NCBI RefSeq assembly: GCF_021404465.1
Contig: NZ_JABFTT010000012.1
Span: 110,575 to 174,574 of the forward strand
Direction of reading: 5' to 3'
Length of the DNA stretch: 64,000 bases
DNA from: Billgrantia zhangzhouensis
GTDB taxonomy: Bacteria > Pseudomonadota > Gammaproteobacteria > Pseudomonadales > Halomonadaceae
A program made the position numbers and the translations under genes. The number at the start of each line of letters is the position of its first letter. The first letter of the stretch is position 1. Below, piece by piece: positions 42,608 through 51,314 of the stretch. Under the pieces are notes generated by a model. It searched no databases. It worked only from the letters and a program-made list of their open reading frames with translations, and was not told the origin of the DNA.

Positions 42608-43570
42608 ATGATCAATCTTCCCACTTTCGATGACGTGTCCGCAGCGTCTGAGCGTATCAAGGGCCAGGCCCACAAGACGCCGGTGATGACATCCCGCACC
42701 GTCGACGAAGCGCTTGGCGCCCAGGTGTTCTTCAAATGTGAGAACTTCCAGCGCATGGGGGCCTTTAAGTTCCGCGGCGCTTTCAACGCCCTGTCGAAAT
42801 TCAGCCCCGAGCAGCGCAAGGCCGGTGTCGTCGCGTTCTCCTCCGGCAACCATGCCCAGGCCATTGCGCTATCAGCCAAGATCCTGGGCATTCCGGCAAC
42901 GATCGTCATGCCGCACGATGCGCCGGCAGCCAAGGTGGCAGCAACACAAGGCTATGGCGGCAATGTGGTGTTCTACGACCGCTATACCGAGGATCGTGAG
43001 CAGATCGGTCGCGACCTGGCCGAGAAGCATGGCCAGACGCTAATTCCCTCTTACGATCATCCCGACGTGCTCAGTGGCCAGGGGACGGCCGCGAAGGAGC
43101 TGTTTGAGGAAGTCGGCTCTCTGGATGCCTTTTTCGTGCCATTGGGGGGCGGTGGGCTGCTATCCGGCTGTGCGCTGGCCACGCGGGAATTGTCGCCGAG
43201 TTGCAAGTTGTACGGCGTCGAGCCAGAGGCGGGAAATGACGGCCAGCGCTCGTTCCGCACTGGCAGCATCGTCCACATCGACACGCCCAAGACCATCGCC
43301 GATGGGGCGCAGACCCAGTATCTCGGTCAGGTGACCTTCCCCATCATCCAGCGTGATGTCGATGACATTCTGACCGCGTCGGATGCTGAGCTCATCGACT
43401 GCATGGCCTTTATGGCAACGCGCATGAAACTCGTTGTCGAGCCAACTGGTTGCCTTGGCTTCGCCGCGGCCCGGCAGATGAAAACCGAGCTGCAAGGCAA
43501 GCGTATAGGCGTGCTCATAAGTGGCGGCAACGTTGATATGGCGCGGTTCGCTAACTTACTGACTTCGTAA
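42608..43570 (+). CDS. Threo-3-hydroxyaspartate ammonia-lyase / serine-threonine dehydratase family enzyme
   Basis: The 320-residue fold-type II PLP enzyme has the PLP-Lys in GAFKFRGAFNAL (Lys54), the substrate loop SSGNHAQAIA and the phosphate-binding GGGGLLSGC. It lacks an ACT domain, so it is catabolic and not the biosynthetic IlvA. Sequence style (LTSRTVDEALG-like start, VYGVEPEAGNDGQRS-like block) is that of serine racemase/L-threo-3-hydroxyaspartate dehydratase, which converts hydroxyaspartate to oxaloacetate and ammonia. Next to a DSD1 enzyme and RidA, a hydroxyaspartate role is favoured; serine or threonine cannot be excluded. Confidence 0.85.
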   Translation: MINLPTFDDVSAASERIKGQAHKTPVMTSRTVDEALGAQVFFKCENFQRMGAFKFRGAFNALSKFSPEQRKAGVVAFSSGNHAQAIALSAKILGIPATIVMPHDAPAAKVAATQGYGGNVVFYDRYTEDREQIGRDLAEKHGQTLIPSYDHPDVLSGQGTAAKELFEEVGSLDAFFVPLGGGGLLSGCALATRELSPSCKLYGVEPEAGNDGQRSFRTGSIVHIDTPKTIADGAQTQYLGQVTFPIIQRDVDDILTASDAELIDCMAFMATRMKLVVEPTGCLGFAAARQMKTELQGKRIGVLISGGNVDMARFANLLTS

Positions 43571-43676
43571 TCTTCTGATGGCCCGTAACCGGGCCGTCCA
43601 CTCAATTTACTTCCGGCCTTCAATCCTTCGATTGGAGGGTAAAGGCCCCTTTGTCTCTCATAAGGAGAACCACTTA

Positions 43677-44090
43677 ATGAACCAAGCTAATCAACACGTC
43701 GATATCCTTTGTAAGAACAGTTCAGAAATCGTACCTCCGGCAGGACACTACTCCCACGTATGCGTGGCAGGCGACCAGGTGTTTATCTCGGGTCAGCTCC
43801 CGATCCAGCAGGATGGCACGCCTCTAAGCGATGCCTCATTCGAGGAACAGGCTCATCAAGTGCTTGAGAACCTTGACGCTTGCCTAGCATGCGTAGGCCT
43901 TGACAAGACAAGGCTGACGCAGGTGCGTATCTACGTCACTGAAATTAGCAACTGGCCGCTGTTCAACGAGATTTATGCAAGCTGGCTTGATAATCATCGC
44001 CCTGCTCGCGCCGTTGCGGGAGTCAAGGAACTTCACTTCGGTGCTGCGGTGGAAATAGAAGCCACAGCGGTGATGAAGAAGACGCTCTAA
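43677..44090 (+). CDS. RidA-family enamine/imine deaminase
   Basis: The 137-residue Rid protein keeps the key Arg (Arg111 in NHRPARAVAGV) and the C-terminal Glu in VEIEATAVM, so it should hydrolyse reactive imines. Such intermediates are released by PLP dehydratases like the upstream enzyme. Other family blocks are VFISGQLPIQQDG and VLENLDACLACVGLDKTRL. It lies 106 nt after the dehydratase gene with a TAAGGAG ribosome-binding site. It probably clears 2-aminoacrylate or iminosuccinate-like products. Confidence 0.88.
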   Translation: MNQANQHVDILCKNSSEIVPPAGHYSHVCVAGDQVFISGQLPIQQDGTPLSDASFEEQAHQVLENLDACLACVGLDKTRLTQVRIYVTEISNWPLFNEIYASWLDNHRPARAVAGVKELHFGAAVEIEATAVMKKTL

Positions 44091-44282
44091 GACCAACATT
44101 ACCCTCCCGAAGGAGTCGATACTTTCGCGCCCTATTCCAATGCAAAGAGAGGTTATAGACGCAAAGTAAGAGCCCCGTAGCTTGAGTGCATCAGGCACCG
44201 AAAAGAGCCGTATAACGATAACTTTAGTTGTTTATATGAACCTATTGATAATTTGCTAACAAAAGATATAAGAGAGGTCAAA

Positions 44283-45708
44283 ATGTTCAGCACAATAATG
44301 GTTTTCTTGGCAGGTATCATTGCGCTGCTAGTCTTGGTAGGGAAGTTCAGACTTAGCGCTTTTCTAGGATTGCTGACTGCAGCCATGGTCATTGGCGTCC
44401 TCAGTGGCTTGGGACCGTCGGATAGCCTCGGGGCGATCCAGGAAGGCTTTTCCGGAACTATTCTGGACATCGGGTTAGTAATCATTTTCGGCACGATGCT
44501 AGGCAAGCTCCTGGAAGCCTCTGGCGCGACTACCCGCATCTCGTTCGCCCTCATAAACGTGGTCGGAAAGAAGCTTTCCTCGCTGGGAATGGCAATCTCA
44601 GGCTACATTATCTCGATTCCAGTCTTCAGCGACGCGGCTTTCGTCATGCTTTCCCCCCTAGTACGTTCCGTTGCTCGGAACGCGAAACAGCACCGTGCGG
44701 TAATCGGCGTTTCGCTCGCCAGCGGTCTTCTAGCCACTAATGTCTTTTTCCCTCCCACCCCAGGCCCGCTGGCTGCAGCCGCTCTACTCGACATCGACAT
44801 TGGCAAGGTAATGATTTTCGGCGGAATCCTTGCGATCATTTACACCGTCTTCGGTTGGGGCTATGCCCACTTCTTTCTGGCCAGAAAGCCAAAAGAGTAC
44901 TTCGTCTATGACAATGAGCTACCCGCTGCACATGAAGATGATGAATTGCTTGGTGCTGGCTTTGAGGAGCAAGAAGCAACAGTACGTGGGGGAAACAAGC
45001 AACCCGCAGCTGAAGGCAGCCAATCACCAAGAGAAGTTGGACAGCTTAGGGAGCTCAGTGCTGCCGCCGCATTCCTACCCTTGGCCGTCCCCCTTTTTAT
45101 GATTCTACTGAATACACTAACCACAGCATTTTATGCTGAGAACTCGGGAATCGTCGAGATTACATCCTTCATCGGTGACCCGACCATGGCTCTGGTTATC
45201 GGCGTCATCGTCTCAGCTCTTGTCTATCATAAGCATATTGATAAGGGCATGAGTGGAATCATCAACTCATCTCTAAGCGATGCAGGCCCTATCGTCTTTA
45301 TAGTCGCGGCAGGCGGCGCGCTTGCAGCGATCCTCCGTTCCTCAGGGGTCGGTGAATCACTCGCCAATTCCATTGTTGACACCGGGATGCCATTTATCCT
45401 CGTTCCATTCACCATCGCCGCAATCATCAAGTTAATCAACGGATCGGGCACCACATCCTTAATCACGACAGTCACGATTTGTGCCCCCCCTGGTTAACGT
45501 TTTGGATATCGATCCGATCCTGCTCTTCCTGTCCGCGGCTACAGGGGCCAGTATCGCTTGCCACGTCAACGATAGCTTCTTTTGGGTCTACAACAACACG
45601 CTCGGATTTAACATGAACACCTCATTGAAGACCCTTACGGTCGCCAACGTTATTTCAGCTCTAGGAGCACTCTTCGGGCTCTTCCTCATCGAAATATTCT
45701 TTTTCTAG
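44283..45708 (+). pseudogene. GntP-family permease with a poly-C frameshift
   Basis: The first frame gives about 404 residues of a GntP-type transporter (GLVIIFGTMLGKLLEASGAT, ISIPVFSDAAFVMLSP, SGLLATNVFFPPTPGP, KLINGSGTTSLITTVTIC) and then stops. The next frame continues directly with PLVNVLDIDPILLFLSAATG and HVNDSFFWVYNNTLGF to the natural end. The shift falls in a run of seven C at 45484-45490; six C would restore one frame of about 474 residues. GntP proteins import gluconate, D-serine or related hydroxy acids. The central hydrophilic loop is rich in Glu. The GC content of this gene is visibly lower than the flanks. Confidence 0.8.
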
Positions 45709-45727
45709 AGAAGAAGGAAACTCAACA

Positions 45728-46710
45728 ATGCCATCAAGAACTGTAGCTATCATCACCACCGGTGGTACTATCTCTGCCGCCGGGGCCCCCGGCGCCACCA
45801 CTAACTACAAAGACGGTGTGTTCGAAGTCGATGCCTTGGCCGGTTCGGTGCCTGGGCTATCCGACCTTGCACAAATCAAGGGCGAGAACTTCTGCAGCCA
45901 ATCCAGTACGGATCTGACCGCAGACCAATGGCTAGGGTTGGCAGCAAGGGTCGTCGAGTTAACAGCAACCGACGTGGATGGGATAGTGATCACCCATGGA
46001 ACCGACACTCTGGATGAGATTGCCTATTTTCTACATCTGACCTGCCACACCGACAAACCCATAGTGATTACCGGGGCAATGCGCCCCGCGACAGCAACTA
46101 GCGCTGACGGACCACTGAACCTGTACCAGGCCGTAGCGGTCGCGGCGCACCCAGAATCGGCAGGACGAGGCGCGTTAGTTGTGTTCCAAGACACCATTTA
46201 CTCCGCTCGGGATGTTCAAAAGCTCAGCACGTTCAAAGTTGACGCCTTCGGAGGTCGAGAGTACGGGTGCCTCGGCTACATCCGTGATCATGATCTCCAT
46301 TACCTGTACCGATCAGAAAAGCGCCATACATCATCGTCAGAATTTGATCTAAACACCGTAACTCAACTGCCGTCTGTCCCCGTGCTCTTCTTCGGCCAGC
46401 ACAGCCCCTCCACATAGTGGATTACTACGCCAGCCAGTTCACGGGTCTGGTAGTAGCAGGAGCGGGAGGATCAGCAATCAGCCGTCCTTGGCGAGAAGCG
46501 CTTAGGCGAGCCACCGATGCAGGTATTGTTGTGATCCGATCTAGCCGAACCCTCAATGGACTTACCGTTATTGACGACGTCATGGACGGGGAATCCGGAA
46601 CAATCCCCTCGTATACGTTGCCGCCTCAAAAAGCTAGCGTTCTTCTCAAGCTTGCTCTGACACGCAGTCGTGACCGAACGGAGGTTGAGCGGATGTTTCG
46701 AGAGTACTGA
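45728..46710 (+). pseudogene. Second L-asparaginase gene with a single-base frameshift
   Basis: The first frame encodes 229 residues with both asparaginase signatures (TTGGTISAAGAPGATTN; IVITHGTDTLDEIAYFLH; TGAMRPATATSADGPLN) and then hits a TAG at 46414-46416. The next frame, starting LHIVDYYASQFTGLVVAGAG, carries the C-terminal domain (FREY end). One extra base in the CCCC run near 46405 would join them. The gene follows the permease by 19 nt. It would be a paralogue of the asparaginase at the other end of the cluster, only moderately similar to it. Confidence 0.8.
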
Positions 46711-46836
46711 TTTCAGGTGGCGATCTCAGGCCGAGCCAACTGCGCTCACCTTACTACAAGGGCGCAAAGCTCTGACTCGCGCCTTCCTACATTCGGTAGC
46801 AACGAAATAGGATGGCGTCGAGTCTGAAACCCAGAA

Positions 46837-47141
46837 ATGTCGAGGAGTACTGCGCTTTACCAAGGCGTAGTTGCAGTGTTCATCGCACAGGCCTATGGTG
46901 TCGACCTGAGCATCAGCCAGTATCTGACCATCGTGCTGACCGCGACGCTGGCATTGATCGGATCCTCGATATGGCGCGCACGTCGATGAACGTAGTAGGC
47001 GACTGCGCTGTAACCTGCCTGGTCGCTCGCAGTGAAGGTGAACTCGATCAAGCCGCCTACGATACTCCCCATGTGCTCAAATCCGAGGCAATAATCGAAC
47101 ACGGGGGTAGTGGGGAACAACCGGACACAACCCTCACTTGA
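46837..47141 (+). pseudogene. Remnant of a dicarboxylate/amino-acid:cation symporter (GltP/DctA family)
   Basis: Two C-terminal blocks of this transporter family are visible in different frames. The first is [20 protein letters not shown] with [14 protein letters not shown]. Directly afterwards, in the next frame, comes [20 protein letters not shown] with ARSEGELDQAAY. The roughly 30 residues that normally separate them (the tip-loop region) are deleted, with a frame change at about 46952. The N-terminal three quarters are absent. This suggests an aspartate/glutamate-type importer once belonged to the cluster. Confidence 0.75.
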
Positions 47142-47234
47142 GCCCACCTCGGCCTATCCCTGTGCGGGGCGGATTCCGCTCCGCACTCCACACTTCCGCT
47201 GGCACCTGGGCATCGGCAAAGGCATTTCAGTATC

Positions 47235-47606
47235 AACCGCACGCCATGCACCAGCACCTTCGAGTACGTTGACAACATCGCAGGGGCAGAAGGAAGTCTG
47301 GAAGAATCTTATCAGTGCCGTGAATGGCGTGAGGAGATGCTGACCTTCTTCGAGACCGACATCCCAGTCACCAACTCCTTCACAGAGTCGATCAACAGGC
47401 TGGCCAAGGACAAGAACCGCGATGGCCGGGGCTCCTCATTCGAGGTGATGCGGGCCCGGATGCTCAATACCACCAAGCACAAGAAGAAGGCCCCCCAGAC
47501 CAAGGAGTCCCCGTTCCTGGGCAAGGCCACCAAGACCTACGGCAGGGGGCTCTCCGAGCCCGAGAAGAACTTCGGCGTCGACCTATCAACCTTCTTGGAA
47601 GATTAA
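47235..47606 (+). mobile_element. ISL3-family transposase remnant (C-terminal fragment)
   Basis: An open frame reading YQCREWREEMLTFFETDIPV, then TNSFTESINRLAKDKNRDGR and GSSFEVMRARML, matches the C-terminal DDE end of ISL3-family transposases. No start and no N-terminal half are present; frames upstream of 47235 are broken. The downstream sequence GGGATCGTCAACC...GGATACCC (47625-47653) resembles an ISL3-type terminal repeat. It marks the right border of the catabolic cluster. The stretch from 47607 to 47749 contains nothing else I can support. Confidence 0.75.
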
Positions 47607-47749
47607 GGTTTTGGTGGATCAGAAGGGATCGTCAACCACTTAATTCGGATACCCGTTTTATTTCCACATGGTGAAGCTTTGCGACGAGCCGCGTCAAACC
47701 GAACTCGGCCGTAAAATATGCTGCTTCACACAAGTTGGCGAGAAAGTGT

Positions 47750-48364
47750 TCATTCTGCATCGGTGACGTCGGGGCGGTAGAAGATGAAGGCTTCGGTCTC
47801 GGCGGTCAGCAGGAATTCGTTCGCCCAGGGTGGGTGAACGGTACGGTCGTGAAAATAGAGCGCTCCGTCGGTATGGTCGGGTAACTCCTGATTGAGCGCC
47901 CGGCGGGCAACTTCCTTGGCTACTTCATAGGCGTCGCCTTCCATCACCTCGTCGGGCCTGCCGTCACACCACCAGGAGAACTGGCATGGGCTCTGCTCGG
48001 AGCCTTGTCTCACCACTTCGCAGATGGTGTTGGGAAACTCCTCGCTGGCCAGCCGGTTCATCACCACGTTGGCCACCGATTCCATGTCTCGGCCCGGTAC
48101 ACCCTTCGCTTCCCAGTAGATGGTGCGTGCCAGGCAGGTCAGCGGTTCTTCCAGCGGGTCGCTGCCCTCCGGGTCGACGACCTGTGCCTCCTGCTCGTCG
48201 AGCGGCTCCACGGGCTCGCTGACCTGTACATCGGGGGCCGCGACCTGCTCCAGTATCTCGGCCTTGCGCGCTGCCTCGTCTGCCTGGGGGGCAGGATTGA
48301 CGACGGCCACCGCCACCACGGGCAGGGAAAGAAGCAGCCAACCGATAAGCCGGGAGGGGAGCAT
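47750..48364 (-). CDS. SleB-like cell-wall hydrolase (Hydrolase_2 domain)
   Basis: The 204-residue protein has a signal peptide (GWLLLSLPVVAVAVVNPA), an acidic linker (residues 25-75) and a C-terminal SleB/CwlJ-type domain. That domain has LARTIYWEAKGVPGRDMESV with the catalytic-type Glu, VANVVMNRL, CQFSWWCDG and ALYFHDR. Such enzymes are lytic transglycosylase-like and cut peptidoglycan in the periplasm. It has no apparent operon partner and follows IS debris, so it marks return to core DNA. Confidence 0.9.
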   Translation of the reverse strand: MLPSRLIGWLLLSLPVVAVAVVNPAPQADEAARKAEILEQVAAPDVQVSEPVEPLDEQEAQVVDPEGSDPLEEPLTCLARTIYWEAKGVPGRDMESVANVVMNRLASEEFPNTICEVVRQGSEQSPCQFSWWCDGRPDEVMEGDAYEVAKEVARRALNQELPDHTDGALYFHDRTVHPPWANEFLLTAETEAFIFYRPDVTDAE

Positions 48365-48498
48365 GGGAAGAACCTTTTTGTATCGTTATGGTGCTGTTCT
48401 CTTGGGTGTCCAATCGGTGCGTAACGTAACGAGTATAGTTTTCCCGAGTGACTCGCACTCCATGCCAATTTGGCATTGGGTGCGGATGCCTGGCTGAA

Positions 48499-49461
48499 TC
48501 AGGAGGCAGCGGGAAAGAGGCGCCGGGGTACCCACCACAGGAAGATCGCCATGCCGATAAGTTCGACCAGCGACTGGAACACGATGGCAACCACCGCCAG
48601 TTCGTAGGAAGCGGGAAGAGAGAGCGCCAGGGGCAGAACGACGAAGGAGTTGCGCGTGCCCAGGCTGAAGGCCAGTACGCGTCCCTGGGCAGTGGGGAGG
48701 CCGAACGCTCGGGCCAACAGGCGAGCCAGCAGTGCGGCGGCGATCAGAAAAGCGGTGAAGGCCAGTAGCAGCCCGCTGAGTAGGGGTAACGAATCGGCAA
48801 CGACGCCGACCTGGGTAGCGGCGATGCTGAACACTACCAGGGCTAGCAGCGGCACCGGCAGCCATCCCAGGCGCTCGATGCCAGCTTCGCGCCTGTGGCG
48901 TCCCTGAGCCCAGGTCTCGGTCACGAAGGCCAGCAGCAAGGGCAGCAGGATCAACCCCGCAAAGGCCAGCAGCAGTTCATGCCGTACCATGGCGAGACGC
49001 AGGTTTTCGTCCAGGAACAGCCAGAGATAGACGGGCAGCAGCGCGATTTGCAGCAGCAGGCTGATCGGCGAGAGAGCGATGGCATAGTGCGTCCTGCCAC
49101 CACCCAGGTGGGAAAAGGTGATGAACCAATCCGTGCATGGCACCAGCAATACCAGCAGCATGCCCAGGCGAACCGCCGGCTCGGCAGCGAAAAGGCTCGC
49201 CAACCCCCAGGCGACCAAGGGTAGCAGCAGGAAATTGCCCGCCACTGCGGCCACCATGAAGCGCGTATCGCGCCATGCGCCGCGCAGCCGCGTCAATGGC
49301 ACCTGGGTGAAGGTGACGTAGAGCAGCGCCCCCAGCAGCGGCCACAGCAGGGCTTCCAGCATGCCAACCCGCCCCGGCAGGGCCGTGCCCAGAGCCAAGC
49401 CCATGGCGATGAACGCTAAATAGACCAGCACCTGATATTTCTCGAGCGTTTGGCGGGTCAA
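48499..49461 (-). CDS. BASS/ACR3-like transporter (arsenic resistance protein family)
   Basis: The 320-residue protein has about ten membrane helices of the bile-acid:sodium symporter superfamily. The segment LLVLLVPCTDWFITFSHLGG contains the Cys of the ACR3 motif, and FSLGTRNSFVVLPLALSLP is the second unwound helix. ACR3 members export arsenite; related proteins carry other anions. No ars operon genes are nearby, so arsenite as substrate is only a family-based guess. Its start lies 12 nt beyond the end of the map gene. Confidence 0.85.
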   Translation of the reverse strand: MTRQTLEKYQVLVYLAFIAMGLALGTALPGRVGMLEALLWPLLGALLYVTFTQVPLTRLRGAWRDTRFMVAAVAGNFLLLPLVAWGLASLFAAEPAVRLGMLLVLLVPCTDWFITFSHLGGGRTHYAIALSPISLLLQIALLPVYLWLFLDENLRLAMVRHELLLAFAGLILLPLLLAFVTETWAQGRHRREAGIERLGWLPVPLLALVVFSIAATQVGVVADSLPLLSGLLLAFTAFLIAAALLARLLARAFGLPTAQGRVLAFSLGTRNSFVVLPLALSLPASYELAVVAIVFQSLVELIGMAIFLWWVPRRLFPAAS

Positions 49462-49473
49462 GGTAGAGGACTC

Positions 49474-50262
49474 TTACGGGCCAGAACGGGGGAGACGTTC
49501 ATCATCACGCAGGGTCAACACTTCATAGCCATCTGCTGTCACTGCGATCGTATGCTCCCACTGGGCAGATAACATCTTGTCGCTGGTGACCACGGTCCAG
49601 CCATCGCGCTTCGTTTTTACCTTGGCCTTGCCTTGATTGATCATCGGCTCGATGGTGAAGGTCATGCCTTCCTGTAGCACCAGGCCTTGCCCAGGTTGAC
49701 CGTAGTGCAAGACTTGGGGAGCCTCGTGCATCTCCCTGCCGATACCGTGCCCACAATAATCACGGACTACGGAATAGCCATATGCGGTGGCATGCCGTTG
49801 GATCGCATAGCCAATATCACCGAGAGTCGCCCCAGGTTTCACGACCCCGATGCCCTGCCACATGGCCTCGTAGGTGGCACTCACCAACCGCTTGGCAGCC
49901 GGTGAAACGGCACCGATCATGTACATCTTGCTGGAGTCGGTGATGAAACCATGCTTCTCGAGGGTGATGTCGACATTGACGATATCGCCGGACTTGAGAA
50001 GCTTCGTTGCCGACGGCATGCCATGGCAGACAACGTGGTTCAAGGAGGAATTGAGAACGAAGGGGAAGCCGTATTGCCCCCTGCTTGAGGGGCGGGCCTG
50101 CAGGGTGTGGGTAATGTACTCCTCCGCCCAATCATTGATCTGCATGGTCGATACGCCGGCCTCGATATGGGCGTCGAGGTAGGTGAATACCGAGGCGAGC
50201 AACCGCCCCGACTGGCGCATCAGGTCGAGTTCTTCGGGCTCTTTGATGACTACCTCATCCAT
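49474..50262 (-). CDS. map: Type I methionine aminopeptidase
   Basis: The 262-residue pita-bread metallopeptidase has the metal ligands in place: Asp in IVNVDITLEKHG and in TDSSKMYMIG, His in DYCGHGIGREMH, Glu in FTIEPMIN and Glu in SAQWEHTIAVT. It removes N-terminal Met from nascent proteins. The start ATGGATGA overlaps the stop of the ParD-like gene, giving tight coupling. The essential housekeeping map usually sits near rpsB, so this is probably an accessory second copy. Full length. Confidence 0.93.
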   Translation of the reverse strand: MDEVVIKEPEELDLMRQSGRLLASVFTYLDAHIEAGVSTMQINDWAEEYITHTLQARPSSRGQYGFPFVLNSSLNHVVCHGMPSATKLLKSGDIVNVDITLEKHGFITDSSKMYMIGAVSPAAKRLVSATYEAMWQGIGVVKPGATLGDIGYAIQRHATAYGYSVVRDYCGHGIGREMHEAPQVLHYGQPGQGLVLQEGMTFTIEPMINQGKAKVKTKRDGWTVVTSDKMLSAQWEHTIAVTADGYEVLTLRDDERLPRSGP

Positions 50263-50461
50263 GGATGACCTGTTTGACATTCACCGAGGCTGCCTTCAAC
50301 TGTCCCTTCATGATGTCACGAAATGTCATTTCAGGATGGGTTTCGGCGAGCATGCCAATCTTTATCCAATACTCGGCCTGAGCGTTGATGGAACGGAGCA
50401 TAGGGCTGCTGGCCTTGCGGATCTCATCATGCAGCTCATCGCTGATCTTTACGATACCCAT
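50255..50461 (-). CDS. ParD-like antitoxin-family protein coupled to map
   Basis: The 68-residue protein has a ribbon-helix-helix-like opening (MGIVKISDELHDEIRKASSP) and a segment INAQAEYWIKIGMLAETHPE typical of the ParD-like family found next to type I methionine aminopeptidases. Its stop overlaps the map start by 8 nt. No ParE-type toxin is present, so it is not a standard toxin-antitoxin module; autoregulation of the map gene is a reasonable inference. An AT-rich stretch with ATATACGATTGATATATGAATCGTAT-like half-sites lies just upstream (50471-50496) and could be its operator. Confidence 0.85.
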   Translation of the reverse strand: MGIVKISDELHDEIRKASSPMLRSINAQAEYWIKIGMLAETHPEMTFRDIMKGQLKAASVNVKQVIHG

Positions 50462-50626
50462 AGGATCACCAATATACGATTGATATATGAATCGTATGTT
50501 TACAAGGAGTGGAATTCAAGCAACCTGTCGGCGATGAGACATAGCGGGCAACCGGAGGCATCCATTGACCTGTATTTAACTTGAGGTTTTACGCTCCGGT
50601 AGTGTAGCCATACAAAGGAGCGAACC

Positions 50627-51271
50627 ATGCAACGCGTGCAACCGGATATCTGGGAAACCGAAGTCGAGAGCCCCTTTCCTGGGCTGACCGTGCATGCCTA
50701 TCTGCTGACTCGTGACGAGGGCAACGTGCTTTTCTACAACACCGGCCATCAGCATGAGTTCGACAGGATGGAGGAGCTGGGCGGCGTGGCCTATCAGTAT
50801 CTGAGCCACCGGGACGAACTGGGGGAAACGCTTGTGACGATCCATCAGCGACTCGGGGCCAAGCTGGGCGGCCATCGCGCCGAGCTTGACGATTTTGCCC
50901 GCTACCGCACGCCTGACATCCTGTTCGAGCGGCGCGAGATGCACCTGGGCAACGTCGAGGTGATCCCCACTCCGGGACACAGCCCAGGCAGCACCTGTTT
51001 CCTGGTGCACTCGCCCCATGGCAAGCGCTATCTGTTCACCGGCGACACGCTCTACCGTGGCGAGCAGGGCGACTGGTGCGCCGGCTTCATTCCAGGCCAC
51101 AACGATGAAAGAGATCGGCAAACGCTGGCCGAGAGCCTCAGGCTGCTGCGTGAGCTCGAGCCGGATGTGGTGTTTGGCAGTGCTTTTCTCGGCGACACGG
51201 GCTTCCAGGAAACGACGCCAGAGGACTGGAAGCGTCATGTGGACGGTGCCCTGGCGCGACTGCTGTGCTGA
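50627..51271 (+). CDS. MBL-fold metallohydrolase-like protein with altered metal motif
   Basis: The 214-residue protein has the metallo-beta-lactamase fold order: HAYLLTRDEGNVLFYNTGH, a first motif reading YLSHRDELGETL, then PTPGHSPGSTCFLV (His), YLFTGDTLYRGEQG (Asp) and FIPGHNDERD. The usual HxHxDH motif is reduced to SHRDE, so at least two metal ligands are lost; only one metal may bind, or the activity is changed. The substrate is unknown. A GGAGCGAACC leader precedes ATG. Single-gene unit convergent with the CaCA antiporter. Confidence 0.82.
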   Translation: MQRVQPDIWETEVESPFPGLTVHAYLLTRDEGNVLFYNTGHQHEFDRMEELGGVAYQYLSHRDELGETLVTIHQRLGAKLGGHRAELDDFARYRTPDILFERREMHLGNVEVIPTPGHSPGSTCFLVHSPHGKRYLFTGDTLYRGEQGDWCAGFIPGHNDERDRQTLAESLRLLRELEPDVVFGSAFLGDTGFQETTPEDWKRHVDGALARLLC

Positions 51272-51314
51272 ATCGCGCGAGCCATGGCAGAGGGGGCTTG
51301 GCCGCCCCCTGCCT

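Noticed and set aside
39526..44090. A complete beta-hydroxyaspartate (Bhc) cycle
   Set aside because: Only aldolase/dehydratase-type enzymes are present; the aminotransferase and iminosuccinate reductase of that cycle are missing and the regulator is of another family.
48499..49461. Arsenic resistance operon
   Set aside because: Only an ACR3/BASS-like transporter is present; no arsC or metal-type arsR gene adjoins it, so arsenite function is not claimed.
50255..50461. Toxin-antitoxin module with the ParD-like gene
   Set aside because: The partner gene is methionine aminopeptidase with intact metal ligands, and no ParE-like toxin is nearby.
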